This document shows, in pieces, positions 1-20,099 of a stretch of 64,000 nucleotides of DNA. Position numbers and translations under genes: made by a program. The stretch is taken from contig OZ007508.1 of NCBI GenBank assembly GCA_963931865.1, positions 15,983,104 through 16,047,103 on the forward strand, given 5' to 3'. The stretch is from Axinella damicornis (taxonomy: Eukaryota > Porifera > Demospongiae > Axinellida > Axinellidae). Below the pieces are notes generated by a model. That model saw only the letters and a list, made by a program, of their open reading frames with translations, did not search any database and was not told where the DNA came from. Numbering within the stretch: position 1 is the stretch's first letter; every line of letters starts with the position of its first letter.

Positions 1-67
1 AACTGAAATCTACGATACTGGATCAGAGACATGCCGTAGACCTGACAGAAATCTGGTCGTGGGTTAC

Positions 68-683
68 CTTCTCGTGCCAAACAAGGAGGATGCCACAAGA
101 GTTCTCGGTGGGGTAGGCGAAGCCCCTGTAGATGTACTTCATCAGGATGTCCACCTGGTCTGAGCTCAGTGACTGAACAGCCTTCTCCACATCAGAGGAA
201 CGGAACCGTGTCAGGACATCCAAAACAACATTGAAGTTACGATCCTGTGGTCAACATGCCAGGGAGGTTAGATGTTCACTTCTGTGCAATAGTCTGATCT
301 GGCCTACTGTACCCTGGAGGGCATGTACCTTCAGGTTCCTGTCCTTTGATGCTACTGGAGGATCCTCCAGCGCCACCTTCAAGGCTTCCATGTTGTTACT
401 GGTGAGAATGTTAAGGAAGACGGGCCACAAGAGGTTCTAACGGCAGGACGTTGGTTACTGGCAGCATCACCCGGAATACTAAACACACTCACACATTCAC
501 GCACGCTATACAAGGAGGATATCTCTGTGTGAGCCTCTTGACCTCCTGCTCCCTCTTGGCGACCTCGTCCGCTTCGTTGTTCTCCTGCCCGGCCGCCACG
601 TCAGGTTCATCGCGGAACTTATCCTCATCTAGTTCATCTATATCTACCTTACGGAAATCCGTGCTCAGCGTCACCTTCGACAT
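68..683 (-). CDS. ARPC5: ARPC5, Arp2/3 complex 16-kDa subunit (partial, C-terminus off window)
   Basis: Smallest subunit of the Arp2/3 actin-nucleating complex, acting in the cytoplasm at branched actin. Exons read on the minus strand: 543-683, about 329-436 and 68-244, all in phase 0. The N-terminus has the family FRKVD-x-DE start. Exon 3 carries DVEKAVQSL, VDILMKYIYRGF and LVWHEK, which match the helical core of vertebrate ARPC5 and ARPC5L. The donor at 62-67 follows the WHEK motif, so the last exon (the RVLTARK-type tail) lies beyond base 1. The start is the first ATG of the conserved block; an upstream in-frame ATG exists but precedes the conserved N-terminus. The exon 1/exon 2 junction is the least certain because that linker is poorly conserved. 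The gene is divergent from CDK9. Confidence 0.88.
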
Positions 684-845
684 GATCACAGCTTGACCGG
701 TTGACCCTCTTTCTAGTTTTCTGCGGATCACGTGACCACGAAAACCGAGTCACGTGGTCATTCCTTCTTAATTTGGGGGACGTGACAGCGCTAGCGCTAG
801 CGATGATCGACAACACAGCGGATTCGCCAACACAGCAGTAGTGAA
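684..845. promoter_or_regulatory. Bidirectional promoter ARPC5/CDK9
   Basis: 162 bp separate the two start codons. The interval holds two CACGTG E-boxes (729-734 and 751-756) and a palindromic run with two overlapping GCTAGC units near 789-803. A near-identical run occurs near 7743-7756 in the ODAD3/PLPP6 promoter. Promoter function is inferred from head-to-head layout and motif content. Confidence 0.6.
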
Positions 846-2301
846 ATGAGTGCCCAGGGTGGGGGTGGGCCCGTGAAGGCATCATCAGTCCACTTTCCCT
901 TCTGCCCAGAGATCTCCAAGTATGAGAGGATGGCCAAAGTTGGTCAAGGGACCTTTGGGTGAGTCCAAACCACAGGAGTAGTCTGGATCCCAGACCCTTA
1001 GGGTCTGGTCTGTGATCCAGGAGTGTGTGTGCCATAATGGCCATCTTTCCATCACCAGGGAAGTGTTCAAGGCACGCAACAGGAAGACCAATCACATCGT
1101 GGCCTTAAAGAAGGTTCGGATGGAAAACGAAAAGGAAGGAGTAAGTATCTACAATGTTAGTCTCGGTACCAGACTCCCACATGTGAGGGTCTGGTACCGA
1201 GACTACTACAATGTTTACCACCAAAACAGTCCCACCACTTAGTACTTGGAATAGCTTCACTGTTCCAGAACTGGCTCTCCTCTCCAGTTTCCGATGACTG
1301 CACTGAGGGAGATTCGTATCCTCCAACTCCTCAAGCATGACAATATAGTCAACCTGGTTGAGATTTGTCGGGCAAAAGGTGAGCTAATCTTTATTTTGTC
1401 TCCTTGGATCTGATCTCCAACTACTCCCTGTGATATTTCTCTCCCAGCAACCCCTTACAACCGAGAGAAGGGCAGTATATTCTTAGTGTTTGACTTCTAT
1501 GAGCATGACCTAGCAGGATTGCTGAACTGTGATGAGGTGAAGTTCTCTCTCCCGGAGATCAAATCTGTGATGCAGCAACTGTTCAACGCTCTCTTCTTCA
1601 TCCACAACAACCGGATACTGCACAGAGACATGAAGTCTTCAAATATCATGATCACGAAGAGCGGCGTCTTGAAACTGGGGGACTTTGGCCTGGCACGGGC
1701 CATGAACAAAGGGCAGGCCCAGCAGCGGTATACCAACCGGGTGGTCACACTTTGGTACAGGCCCCCTGAACTGATCCTGGGAGAGAGGAACTATAGCTCT
1801 CCCATTGATATGTGGGGGGCGGGCTGCATCATGTGTGAGATGTGGACACGACGTCCGGTGATGCAAGGTGACACTGAGCAGCGGCAGATTTCTCTCATTA
1901 GCCAACTTTGTGGCAGTATTTCCCCAGAGGTGTGGCCCGGTGTAGACAAACTGGAGTTCTATAGCAAGCTGGAGCTGCCCAAGGGTCACAGGCGCATCAT
2001 CAGGGAGCGCCTGAGGCACTACGTGAAGGACCAGCATGCTGTGGACCTCATTGACAGACTGCTGATTTTGGACCCCAAGAAACGCCTGGACAGTGACAAT
2101 GCACTGAACCATGACATATTTTGGGAAGACCCAATGCCTTCCACCACAGAACTTGCCCACACATTGGCTCGGTTCAAGAGCTCCATGTTTGTGATGCATT
2201 CCAACCGTCGCCCTGTGCAGCCCCCACCAGGCGGAGGTGCAGTGGGGACGTCTGTCCAGAGCACCTCTGTCGCTGGCAATGTGCACGATCGAGTCTTCTG
2301 A
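846..2301 (+). CDS. CDK9: CDK9, P-TEFb cyclin-dependent kinase
   Basis: Catalytic subunit of P-TEFb; with cyclin T it phosphorylates the RNA polymerase II CTD and pause factors in the nucleus. Four exons: 846-958, 1059-1140, 1288-1378, 1448-2301; 379 aa, against about 372 in human. Gly-loop GQGTFG near residues 33-38, ATP lysine in VALKKV near 55, a PMTALRE helix (the PITALRE signature of CDK9), catalytic HRDMK near D156, DFG at about 173, T-loop threonine in YTNRVVTLWYRPPE near 190, and the diagnostic blocks MWGAGCIMCEMWTR and LISQLCGSISPEVWP. The C-terminus ends DRVF, close to the family ERVF end. Intron 2 contains a small hairpin transposon. Start chosen as the first ATG, giving a short N-terminal extension before the kinase fold. 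Confidence 0.97.
1158..1205. mobile_element. Hairpin MITE of the TAGYCTCG family
   Basis: 48-bp near-perfect palindrome in CDK9 intron 2, flanked by the perfect 9-bp direct repeat CTACAATGT on both sides. Confidence 0.85.
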
Positions 2302-3152
2302 ATTGGTGAACCATCGAGAGACAAGTACAGCTATATCATAATCTGCTCTCAATTTTCACTGTCAGGTTGTGGAACTTCAGTTGCTTTTGATGGTGTGCCA
2401 ACTCTCCCTACCTATACAGGAATTATTTATTAAATTTTTAGAATCGTTGAAACAAGGCTGTATAGATTTCTTAATACATTAATATTCCAAGAGTTGTGGG
2501 GGGGGGCACATGCCTCCTGTGCCCCACGTTCCTACACCAGTGATAGAGTCCTTTTCATCATCCAGCTTCTTGTTCTACAGAACAGCTGCCCAAATCTTGT
2601 TGTGTACATAGCTGGACTCCACCATGATGACCATGCATTATGACATCACGAATTGTGGCTCCAGGTCCAGTACATTCATCTGGCAGTTGCCATGGCATCT
2701 CACAGATTACTTCGTTTGCACGTACGGATACTGGCTAATTAAATAGGAGTATAATGCTGTTGTAACATGATACATTAACCAGCAGGAGTATACATAAGCG
2801 CTTTGTTCGCAGGCCTTCTCACCCCATGCAGTGTTTGTCGTTTTGCAGTACTAACATGGGCCCAGGGATATATCCATGCAGCTATATTATGTAAAAAATG
2901 TCTCATGCTGGGGCCGAGGTGAGAAGGCCTGGGTACAAGGCTACATAAGTAGACCATACCCCCTGGGGTGCAGTCGGCTTATAATGTGCATGCAATTTGT
3001 AACCAGCTATAGGCCATTGCACTAAAGTTGACACACATAAGCACTATGAAGACTGCATGAAGAGTGGTGGTATAAATGAAGTGTGGGTAAAAAATGAAGT
3101 GACAGGCAGGTATGGGGCTATAATAAGAATGCACAGTTGGAATGTCCAGTTC
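2302..3152. other. Convergent intergenic region CDK9/ODAD3
   Basis: CDK9 3' UTR, with an ATTAAA-type signal near 2430, followed by non-coding DNA. A degenerate inverted repeat lies at about 2795-2945 (arms around 2811-2824 and 2919-2933) and resembles the element at 33621-33740. I see no gene here. Confidence 0.6.
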
Positions 3153-4215
3153 CTATCTCCTCTTCCTCTTGCCCCGTCCCTCCTCCTCCTCATCATCATC
3201 CTGCGGCTTCTTCTTGGTTTTGGCCTCCACCAGCAGGGCCGTGGTCTTCTTCATGGCTTCTCGTGTCAGCACCTCTTCATCACTGCCACTGTCTTCATCT
3301 GTAGTGAACATGGTAGTGCATGGTGTTTATCCCTCTTCCATAGATCTCTTACACAGGGACTCACTCACAGTTGCCCACTGCAGTACCAACAGAGGGACTC
3401 ACCGTAGAAAGTGCTCCTGGATCCAGCCTTGGGCAGCTCCACCTTCACGTTGCCAGCCACACCCCCCTCCACAGTCTGGCGGAACTGCAGTGGTTCAAGC
3501 AATCGGAACAAATTAGCATTATGCACTACTGTACGTAGCTCTTCCCACTCATCTTGGTCCCTCCACCACCTCTACAGTCATAAAGTGGTTTCAAAGCTCA
3601 CACTTAGTCAGGCCATGTGACACAATACTTTAGGTTATATTAAAGTTTTTGCAAACCACAACTGGATAGATCCATCATGCACCTCCCCCCCTCCCCTCCC
3701 CTAGCTCCTTCCTCCCCCTCACCTCTTCATCCTCCATCTCCTTGTGGAGGGTATCCTGGTCCCGGCTGGCTAGCTCCTCAGCTAGACCCACCAGCTTCTG
3801 CTCTGCCACGCTCAGCTGGTCTAGAACATACTCCTCACTCCCTGGTGACAGCTTTGGCTTCAACACATGCGTATGTGGCTGAGTGTGCATGTGTGTGTGT
3901 GGTGGGGAGGCTAAATACATTACTTGTAGACGACACGCATTAAAAATTATACATCCCCTTCAAACATTTTTGAAATTCAAAACCACCTATTTGCAAGGAC
4001 TCATACATGTTCCATTTTTTGTGTTCATATCACATAATATTATATTCTGGATCAGTGGCTCACCGCTTTGATGTGCTGCAGTTTCTCACTGAGGTGCTCA
4101 ACACCATTCTTGACCTGAGCCAGTAGCCTTGAGGAGCGATCTGCCTTCTCCTCGCTCTCCTTACACCTGGTGTGTGAGTGCACATGTGAGTGTTATGATG
4201 TTGGTATGTGTGTGT

Positions 4216-4258
<43 letters not shown>

Positions 4259-7178
4259 CTAGTGTATAAAGCAGTGTACCATCACCTGTTCTTCGCATCG
4301 TCCAAGTGTCCCTCAAAGTCCTCTAGCATCCTCTGGCCACTGCAGGCATGTCAGTGGTGATAAATTGATAATCACATTGAAAGATAATATTATTGTAATG
4401 CATTATACGATGTACGCTGAGTACTACCAGGTACTCCAGGTAGCGAACACACAACATGCATGACGCAGACGTACGTGGACATCCTGGCCTCCCCAGAGTA
4501 CTTCATGTCCTCAAACTGCACCTGCAGCCGACCTTTGTCCTCCTTCAGCCGGGCCAGCTGGTGTGAATTCTCCTCTCTCAGCTGCTCCAAATGCCGCTTG
4601 GTGTCCCCCTGCATGAGGAAGCGGTCCACCACCTCCTGGATGTCTGAGACACCAGTTGCATCCTTGATCTTGGCTAGCGCCTCCTCATAAGAGGAGATCT
4701 TTGCCTCCTGGTCCTCCTGAGCTGTGTCTGCAGAAAAGCCACCCACTGCAGGAAGAGATAGATATGTTAGAGTGTGGGGTCACTGAGGTACAGTGATGTG
4801 GAGAATGCCAGTCCATCACTAGTCACGTTCCCAGACCCCGAACGTGCACCCGCATTTGGGGTCTGTGAACGAGACTACTCCATCACCAATAGTAGATGTC
4901 GGAACAGTGGGACTCCACTTACAGTGTCCTGCTGATCCATGCTGGGTTGATATACGCCTCAGCTGTGGACAGGAGGGAGATGAGGTATACTATGCCATGT
5001 GGATGTGCACCCTCGACCCTCCCAACTCACCCTCTTCTCCACCTTTTCCTGAAACTCCTTCTTCTCCTCGGCCTGTTTCCGATATTCCGACAGAACCCTG
5101 TCCCTCTCTCTTCGCCACTCACTCATGCTCAGCTCTTGCTGGGATAGCTCACTCTGCAGGAGAAGAGATTAGTTACCCGAGCTCTTACAATCATCAGACT
5201 TGGTACTTCACATCCAGAGCGGAGCAGCTGACCTTGGCCATGTCTCTGGATAGTTGGGCATCATTGTACATGCTCTCGAGCTCCTGTAGGTCCTTCCTTC
5301 TCTTCTTGATGGCCTTCTCCAGGGCTGCAATGTCATTGTCAAATCCCAGTCGTTCCTGCATGGGAGGTCAAGACACAAGTATGATGGCTAACACGCTGTA
5401 CATACACACAGTACTGCTACAGCACATATCGAACTTAGAAGGTGTGTAACTGGCACAAATGTTTAACCAACCGAGAGTGAAGTTTGCCCAGAAGTGAAAG
5501 ACAACTTGACCCCATTCAGGTGTATGCATGTGGGCTTAGCCTCGTTCCCAGGCCGCGCGGCCTGGGAACGAGGCTAACGTGGGCTATCCTAGACGGTGTT
5601 AGCTACAATTGCACTCCTGTGCAAATCTGACTGACCGTGAGGCCGTTCACCTTGCATGTGATAGCTACAACTGCACTAGTCTCGTGCCCAGACCACACCC
5701 CCTCGCTGGAAGGAGGGTGTGGTCTGGGAACGAGACCACAATTGCCCTCCCATGCAAATCTCTCACCTCCTGTAGTTTCTGCAGTATCACCTCATACGTC
5801 TTGCGGATGTGACTGGTCTCATTGTTCTTAATGATGGCCTTGTCCAGCCGGTTTTCCAGCTGCCTCAGCTGCTGAGCATCCTCCGAGTCTCCTGCAGGTG
5901 TGGACAGTACGGACTCCGCTTCCTGCTGCATCTGATTCACCTGCAGAGAGGAGTGCTGGTTCTACCTTTGCACTTCCTGGCTCTACCTCTGCTCTACCTC
6001 TGCTCTACTTGGCTCTACCTCTGCTCTACCTCTGCTCTACCTGGCTCTACCTCTGCTCTACTTGGCTCTACCTGGCTCTACCTCCGCTCTACTTGGCTCT
6101 ACCTGGCTCTACCTGGCTCTACCTGGCTCTACCTCTGCTCTACCTCTGCTCTACTTGGCTCTACCTCTGCTCTACCTGGCTCTACCTCTGCTCTACTTGG
6201 CTCTACCTGGCTCTACCTCCGCTCTACTTGGCTCTACCTGGCTCTACCTCTGCTCTACCTGGCTCTACCTGGCTCTACCTCTGCTCTACCTCTGCTCTAC
6301 TTGGCTCTACCTCTGCTCTACCTCTGCTCTACCTGGCTCTACCTCTGCTCTACTTGGCTCTACCTGGCTCTACCTCCGCTCTACTTGGCTCTACCTGGCT
6401 CTACCTCTGCTCTACCTGGCTCTACCTGGCTCTACCTCTGCTCTACCTCTGCTCTACTTGGCTCTACCTCTGCTCTACCTCTGCTCTACCTGGCTCTACC
6501 TCTGCTCTACTTGGCTCTACCTGGCTCTACCTCTGCTCTACCTGGCTCTACCTGGCTCTACCTCTGCTCTATTTGGCTCTACCTGGCTCTACCTCTGCTC
6601 TACCTGGCTCTACCTGGCTCTACCTCTGCTCTACCTCTGCTCTACCTGGCTCTACCTCTGCTCTACCTCTGCTCTACCTCTGCTCTACCTCTGCTCTACC
6701 TGGCTCTACCTCTGCTCTATACCAGGCGCAGGGAGTTTGACATCTTGAGAGCAAGACCTGCAGTGTGTCTGGCACTGTGAAAAGCTACTCCACTGACCTG
6801 CATCTCTATCGAGGCCAGCATCCTCTCCCGGGATCGCTTCAAGTGTTGCAGGGCATTGCGCTGCTTGATCAGCTCACACACAGTCTGGTCAAATTTGCGC
6901 ATTGCAGACTGTGTTGTGGAAAGAGAGTGGTGCTGTATGAGTGGTCTCCATATTGCATATTACAAGCAACTTCGTTTCCTTTGCCTAAGGATTATCAGTC
7001 AATGCAGAGGCAGGACGTACGTTATATCCAGAGTAGGCTATGCTTCAATGGTGACATCACATGTGCTCACCTCTCCTGTGAGACCACGGAGCTCTGCAGG
7101 AGTCTTGCTACCATGAGACTCAAACACCTGCACCACCACATCATCATCTGCCTGTGGTGTATGTGTCCGTGTGTGTAT

Positions 7179-7217
<39 letters not shown>

Positions 7218-7512
7218 TCGATACCTCCTGTGTAGTGCTTTGTTGGAAAGCCACTCCTTTACCTTCATTTTCCTGGAGAGCTTAGCCCTAAGCATCTTGT
7301 TCTCTGCCCTGAGCTGTGATATAAGGTCCTTCTTTTGCTGGATGGCCCACTGTGAGCTCTCAGAGTATGCCTTCTTGTCGCCATCTGCACGTGGAACGCG
7401 TGTTTTTGATACCTGGTTTGATTCATGAAGAAAGTGGTGTGCATGATCACTCACCCAGGAGGGCAATCCTCCTTCTCAGCTCCTCCACTTCCTCACCGAC
7501 GCTCACCGCCAT
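3153..7512 (-). CDS. ODAD3: ODAD3 (CCDC151), outer dynein arm docking complex subunit
   Basis: Coiled-coil protein needed to dock outer dynein arms on ciliary doublets. Fourteen exons in phase: 7455-7512, 7263-7384, 7071-7151, 6798-6908, 5767-5940, 5233-5355, 5031-5153, 4923-4962, 4475-4745, 4286-4339, 4064-4166, 3723-3857, 3403-3484, 3153-3298; 540 aa against about 595 in human. Diagnostic blocks: GDKKAYSESSQW near the N-terminus; KIKDATGVSDIQEVVDRF and QFEDMKYSGEA in the middle; an acidic EDSGSDEEVLTREA tail ending in basic KRKRR. Exon 8 is only 40 nt and was placed by phase. A ~760-bp minisatellite lies in intron 4 and poly-G runs lie in introns 2 and 10. An X-box-like site sits 49 bp upstream of the ATG. 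Confidence 0.95.
4219..4256. repeat. Poly-G tract (~38 nt) in ODAD3 intron
   Basis: Uninterrupted G run, poly-C in the ODAD3 transcript, about 50 nt upstream of the exon 11 acceptor. Exact length is uncertain in any homopolymer. Confidence 0.8.
4820..4877. mobile_element. Hairpin MITE, TAGYCTCG family
   Basis: Inverted arms around TAGTCACGTTCCCAGACCCC and its complement in ODAD3 intron 8; flanks GTCCATCAC and CTCCATCAC match at 8 of 9 positions. Confidence 0.75.
5537..5576. mobile_element. Hairpin MITE, TAGYCTCG family
   Basis: Minimal 40-bp perfect palindrome; flanks ATGTGGGCT and ACGTGGGCT match at 8 of 9 positions. Confidence 0.78.
5677..5737. mobile_element. Hairpin MITE, TAGYCTCG family
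   Basis: Arms of about 28 bp around a short loop in ODAD3 intron 5; the 9-bp flanks CAACTGCAC and CAATTGCCC are imperfect. Confidence 0.72.
5955..6722. repeat. Minisatellite of mixed 10/11-bp units in ODAD3 intron 4
   Basis: About 770 bp built almost only from three units: TACCTGGCTC, TACTTGGCTC and TACCTCTGCTC (plus TACCTCCGCTC). Blocks of units recur in the same order (near 6050, 6185 and 6345), so there is a higher-order repeat. No unit creates a stop on the plus strand, so all three plus frames stay open as LYLAL/STSAL-type peptides, which are not genes. Confidence 0.93.
7177..7216. repeat. Poly-G tract in ODAD3 intron 2
   Basis: About 40 G in a row; poly-C in the ODAD3 transcript, about 25 nt before the exon 3 acceptor. 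Confidence 0.8.
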
Positions 7513-8331
7513 TGCAGCAGGTCTTCGCTGTTTGTTTGGAACAGAGGTCAGTCATAAAGTGTTGCTAGGTTACCGACCGGAACACGTGCTGGTCATGCAC
7601 TTTTCGGCAATTCATATCATCATCAGGTGAAGGTTGGGTGTATTCCGACTCGACCTTGGTATAAGAAGCCTTGGTTGGATCGAACGATGCGGTGGTGCGA
7701 CATGAAAGCTGTACTTGCGATGGGATGGAACCAGAGTGTAGTCGCTAGCGCTAGCGGGGGGTATCTACAGAACGCTGATAAACAGGAACCTCTTCTCCCG
7801 CCAAAGTTGACAGAGGCAAGCCATAATAATAGAGGTTACATCTCTATTATCTACGGGTAAACCATAGATTATATAGCTCTTACCTATGGGTGAACCGGTC
7901 CGCCAAGCTTTGTAGTCCATAATTGGCAGATGCAGGTAATCTGGTAAGGTAAGGTATTCCAACTGGGGTAATTCCGATAGTTGGCTACCTTTGTTACCAG
8001 ACAAAGTTTGGTAATTCTTCTGTGGCACTGTAGGGTAGGCTGATACTCAACCTACCCTGCGGTACCACAGCAGAATTACCAAACTTTGTCTGGTAACAAA
8101 GGCAGCCAACTATCGGAATTACCCCGCCGTCGGAATAGCCCCGCCTTACCTTAGCTAGGACTTAGTTCGGATCAAGTAGAGTTGATGGACCCAGCAAACT
8201 TGCATATTTGAAGCCTGCACAGGCCTATTAGACCCTAAGGTCCGTCACCTCAACTTGACCCGTTAGTTCTTCATTGTGCTAAACTGGCATATGATTATAA
8301 AAAAAAATCACTCTTCTGCTCCATCTGACAG
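7513..8331. promoter_or_regulatory. Divergent region ODAD3/PLPP6 with X-box and GCTAGCGC palindrome
   Basis: 7561-7573 reads, on the ODAD3 strand, GTAACC-T-AGCAAC, an RFX/X-box-like site. The palindromic CTAGCGCTAGCG run near 7743-7756 repeats the motif of the ARPC5/CDK9 promoter. The rest holds a foldback element (7942-8153) and probably the untranslated or N-terminal first exon of PLPP6, which I could not place. Confidence 0.55.
7942..8153. mobile_element. Foldback MITE, GTAAGGCGGG family, copy 1
   Basis: About 90-bp arms: the segment from 7943 through GGTAATTCCGATAGTTGGCT to about 8028 is matched in reverse by about 8055-8153. The right end, read inward, is GGTAAGGCGGGGCTATTCCG. A related copy lies at 20421-20630. 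Confidence 0.8.
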
Positions 8332-8904
8332 GACCCCAGTGTTGTAGAGATGCTTCTCTCACTGGACGAGCACCTCACACAAACTGTGGGGGTGTGTGTT
8401 CAGCCCTGCTCACCGTGGCAAAGGGCTGCCAAGATCGCCTGCATGTGCCTGGAGCTCTCCGGACACGGAGTACCTTGGTTTGCTCTCTCGGGCCTCCTCT
8501 TGCTACTCTACATCTACACACAAGAGGAGTTCTACCTCACATATGGGGCTAACATGCTGTGCTTGCTGCTGACAGACATTGTAGTAGTGGCTCCTATTAA
8601 ATTGGTGTTCAAACGACCACGCCCCCTTGTTAACATGGGGGACATCCCAATGAGCGTATCTTCAGTGGATAAGTACGCCTTTCCATCAGGCCATGCCTCA
8701 CGCTGTGTTGCCCTAGCTGCATACTTCTGCTACATGCCACCTTTCACCCTACGCACCCATCTCTGGTATATCTGGGCGCTGGTGGTCTCTCTCTCGCGTA
8801 TCTTACTGGGACGGCACCATACCTCGGATGTTGCAGCAGGCATGTTGGCTGGACTGGCTATATTTGACCTCATCAGAAGAACAGGCCTCTTGCTGGGAAT
8901 ATAG
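8332..8904 (+). CDS. PLPP6: PLPP6-like polyisoprenoid diphosphate/phosphate phosphatase (PAP2)
   Basis: Membrane PAP2-family phosphatase that, in vertebrates, removes phosphate from presqualene and isoprenoid diphosphates. A clear acceptor ends at 8331 and the reading frame opens with DPSVVE before the first ATG at 8350, aligning with the NPS... start of vertebrate PLPP6, so an upstream exon probably exists. PAP2 motifs are complete: KLVFKRPRP (motif 1, KxxxxxxRP), YAFPSGHASR (motif 2, PSGH) and SRILLGRHHTSDVAAG (motif 3, SRxxxxxHxxxD). Hydrophobic segments at about residues 36-52, 60-80, 119-135 and 165-175 (counting from 8350) fit a multi-pass ER or nuclear-envelope protein. If translation starts at 8350 the protein is 184 aa. 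Confidence 0.85.
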   Translation, partial: DPSVVEMLLSLDEHLTQTVGVCVQPCSPWQRAAKIACMCLELSGHGVPWFALSGLLLLLYIYTQEEFYLTYGANMLCLLLTDIVVVAPIKLVFKRPRPLVNMGDIPMSVSSVDKYAFPSGHASRCVALAAYFCYMPPFTLRTHLWYIWALVVSLSRILLGRHHTSDVAAGMLAGLAIFDLIRRTGLLLGI

Positions 8905-9171
8905 TATATACAGGTCCATTTCCAATTCAGAACTCACTACATTGAGCTCTGCTCAATTTTCAACTTTTTAGAAAGAACGCTGCAAACTCTCTCTTCATTC
9001 ATAGAATCAGGTAGATATCAAAGTATACATTTTCATGTTCTTTATGTACTGTGTACAGCTCTGTGTACAGCTCTGTGTTGTGTGTTGTAAGGCTTGATTG
9101 TCCTTTATTTTGACTGATTCATGTGGTGTAAATATGCATGGTTGGGTAGTGGAGTGTGGACATATACAAGA
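8905..9171. other. Convergent 3' gap PLPP6/DHX33
   Basis: 267 bp between two stop codons; presumed 3' UTRs. Nothing else recognised. Confidence 0.6.
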
Positions 9172-13160
<3,989 letters not shown>

Positions 13161-13369
13161 CGATCGTGCATGCACTGTACTGACATTACTGCACTAAACT
13201 GTAGCTTGCTAGCTGTATATAGCTAGCTACGTAGCCCCGGGAGAGCGGTTGTTTCTATTTAATACGCACCCACGAACGGCTGCCCGTCGATTCCGTGCAG
13301 GTCTCCATGGCTACTGCTAAGGTATCGCCCGCCAGCTAGCTCAGTGCATGCAGTGGCTGTAAAGTAGGG
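13161..13369. promoter_or_regulatory. Bidirectional promoter DHX33/CKS1
   Basis: 209 bp between divergent start codons; contains AGCTAGCTA-type repeats near 13206-13230. Function inferred from layout. Confidence 0.5.
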
Positions 13370-13801
13370 ATGCCAGCGAACCAGATCTGCTATTCAGACA
13401 AGTACTGCGATGAAGCCTATGAATACAGGTAACTGCAGCTGGGAGGGGGCGGAGCTGGAATAGCTTACCCTTACGTTAACTTACACACACAGGCATGTGA
13501 TTCTGCCAAAGGACATAGCTGCCACTATACCCAAGGGCCAGCTCTTGGATGAGAGGGAGTGGAGGAAGTTGGGAGTGCAGCAGTCCAGAGGATGGGTCCA
13601 TTACATGGTACACAAACCAGGTTAGAGTGTGCATACGTAGGTCAGGTTAGACAAAAACACCTGAATTTCACTGCAAAATTGTGTAGCAATGCCATTCATC
13701 ATATTCCCCCCTCCCCCCTCCCAGAGCCCCATATTTTGCTCTTTCGACGTCCTAGACCACCAGCAGCTACTAGTAATGCAACAGCAAAGGGAGCACCATA
13801 G
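13370..13801 (+). CDS. CKS1B: CKS1/CKS2, cyclin-dependent kinase regulatory subunit
   Basis: Small phosphate-binding adaptor of CDK1/CDK2 that supports multisite phosphorylation and SCF-Skp2 ubiquitination. Three exons: 13370-13428, 13493-13620, 13725-13801; 87 aa against 79 in human. Conserved blocks: [21 protein letters not shown], the [18 protein letters not shown] stretch, and the hinge and beta-4 segment [13 protein letters not shown]. The tail after the last motif is short and Ala/Thr-rich in place of the lysine-rich human tail. Vertebrate CKS1 and CKS2 cannot be told apart at this distance. Divergent from DHX33 and convergent with TBC1D23 (203-bp gap). Confidence 0.96.
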
Positions 13802-14004
13802 CTCAACTCAACCAGAAGAAACTTCAGTATCATTAGCACGAACTACTCTCATAGCCACACAACTGTTTCTCTTTCAGAACATAAATGTATATTTGAAACC
13901 TGAACATGTTAGCACACAAGAAGAATGGCCTGGATATGATCATGACATAAATAAAACATGTCTGGAAAAAAAAGGAATAAAGACCTAGTGAAATCATTGA
14001 AGTC

Positions 14005-19911
<5,907 letters not shown>

Positions 19912-20099
19912 CACGATCACTACACCAGCAGTGCGCTTTTATTAGGACTAGGCCCTGCGATTTGCATGACGTATCAATGACGTTGCCAAACAGTCGTCAT
20001 GGTGTTGGTGCGCATTAATTAGAGATCCACACATTTTGAAAATTGTGGCTGAGGTGCAAATTTTATGACAAGAGTGCTGTCGGCCTGGCTATTCTTGTG
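19912..20099. promoter_or_regulatory. Bidirectional promoter TBC1D23/CCDC15
   Basis: 188 bp between divergent starts. Contains GTTGCCAAAC near 19981, a possible X-box half-site, which is weak. Confidence 0.4.

Noticed and set aside
5809..6780. Three overlapping plus-strand ORFs of 228-323 codons
   Set aside because: They are translations of the 10/11-bp minisatellite in an ODAD3 intron; Leu/Ser/Thr/Ala-only composition, no homologue, and all three frames are open for the same reason.
7689..7861. N-terminal PLPP6 exon in the ORF near 7718-7860
   Set aside because: The only nearby donor (GGGTAAAC) joins out of phase with the exon at 8332, so I could not support it; the 5' end is left open.
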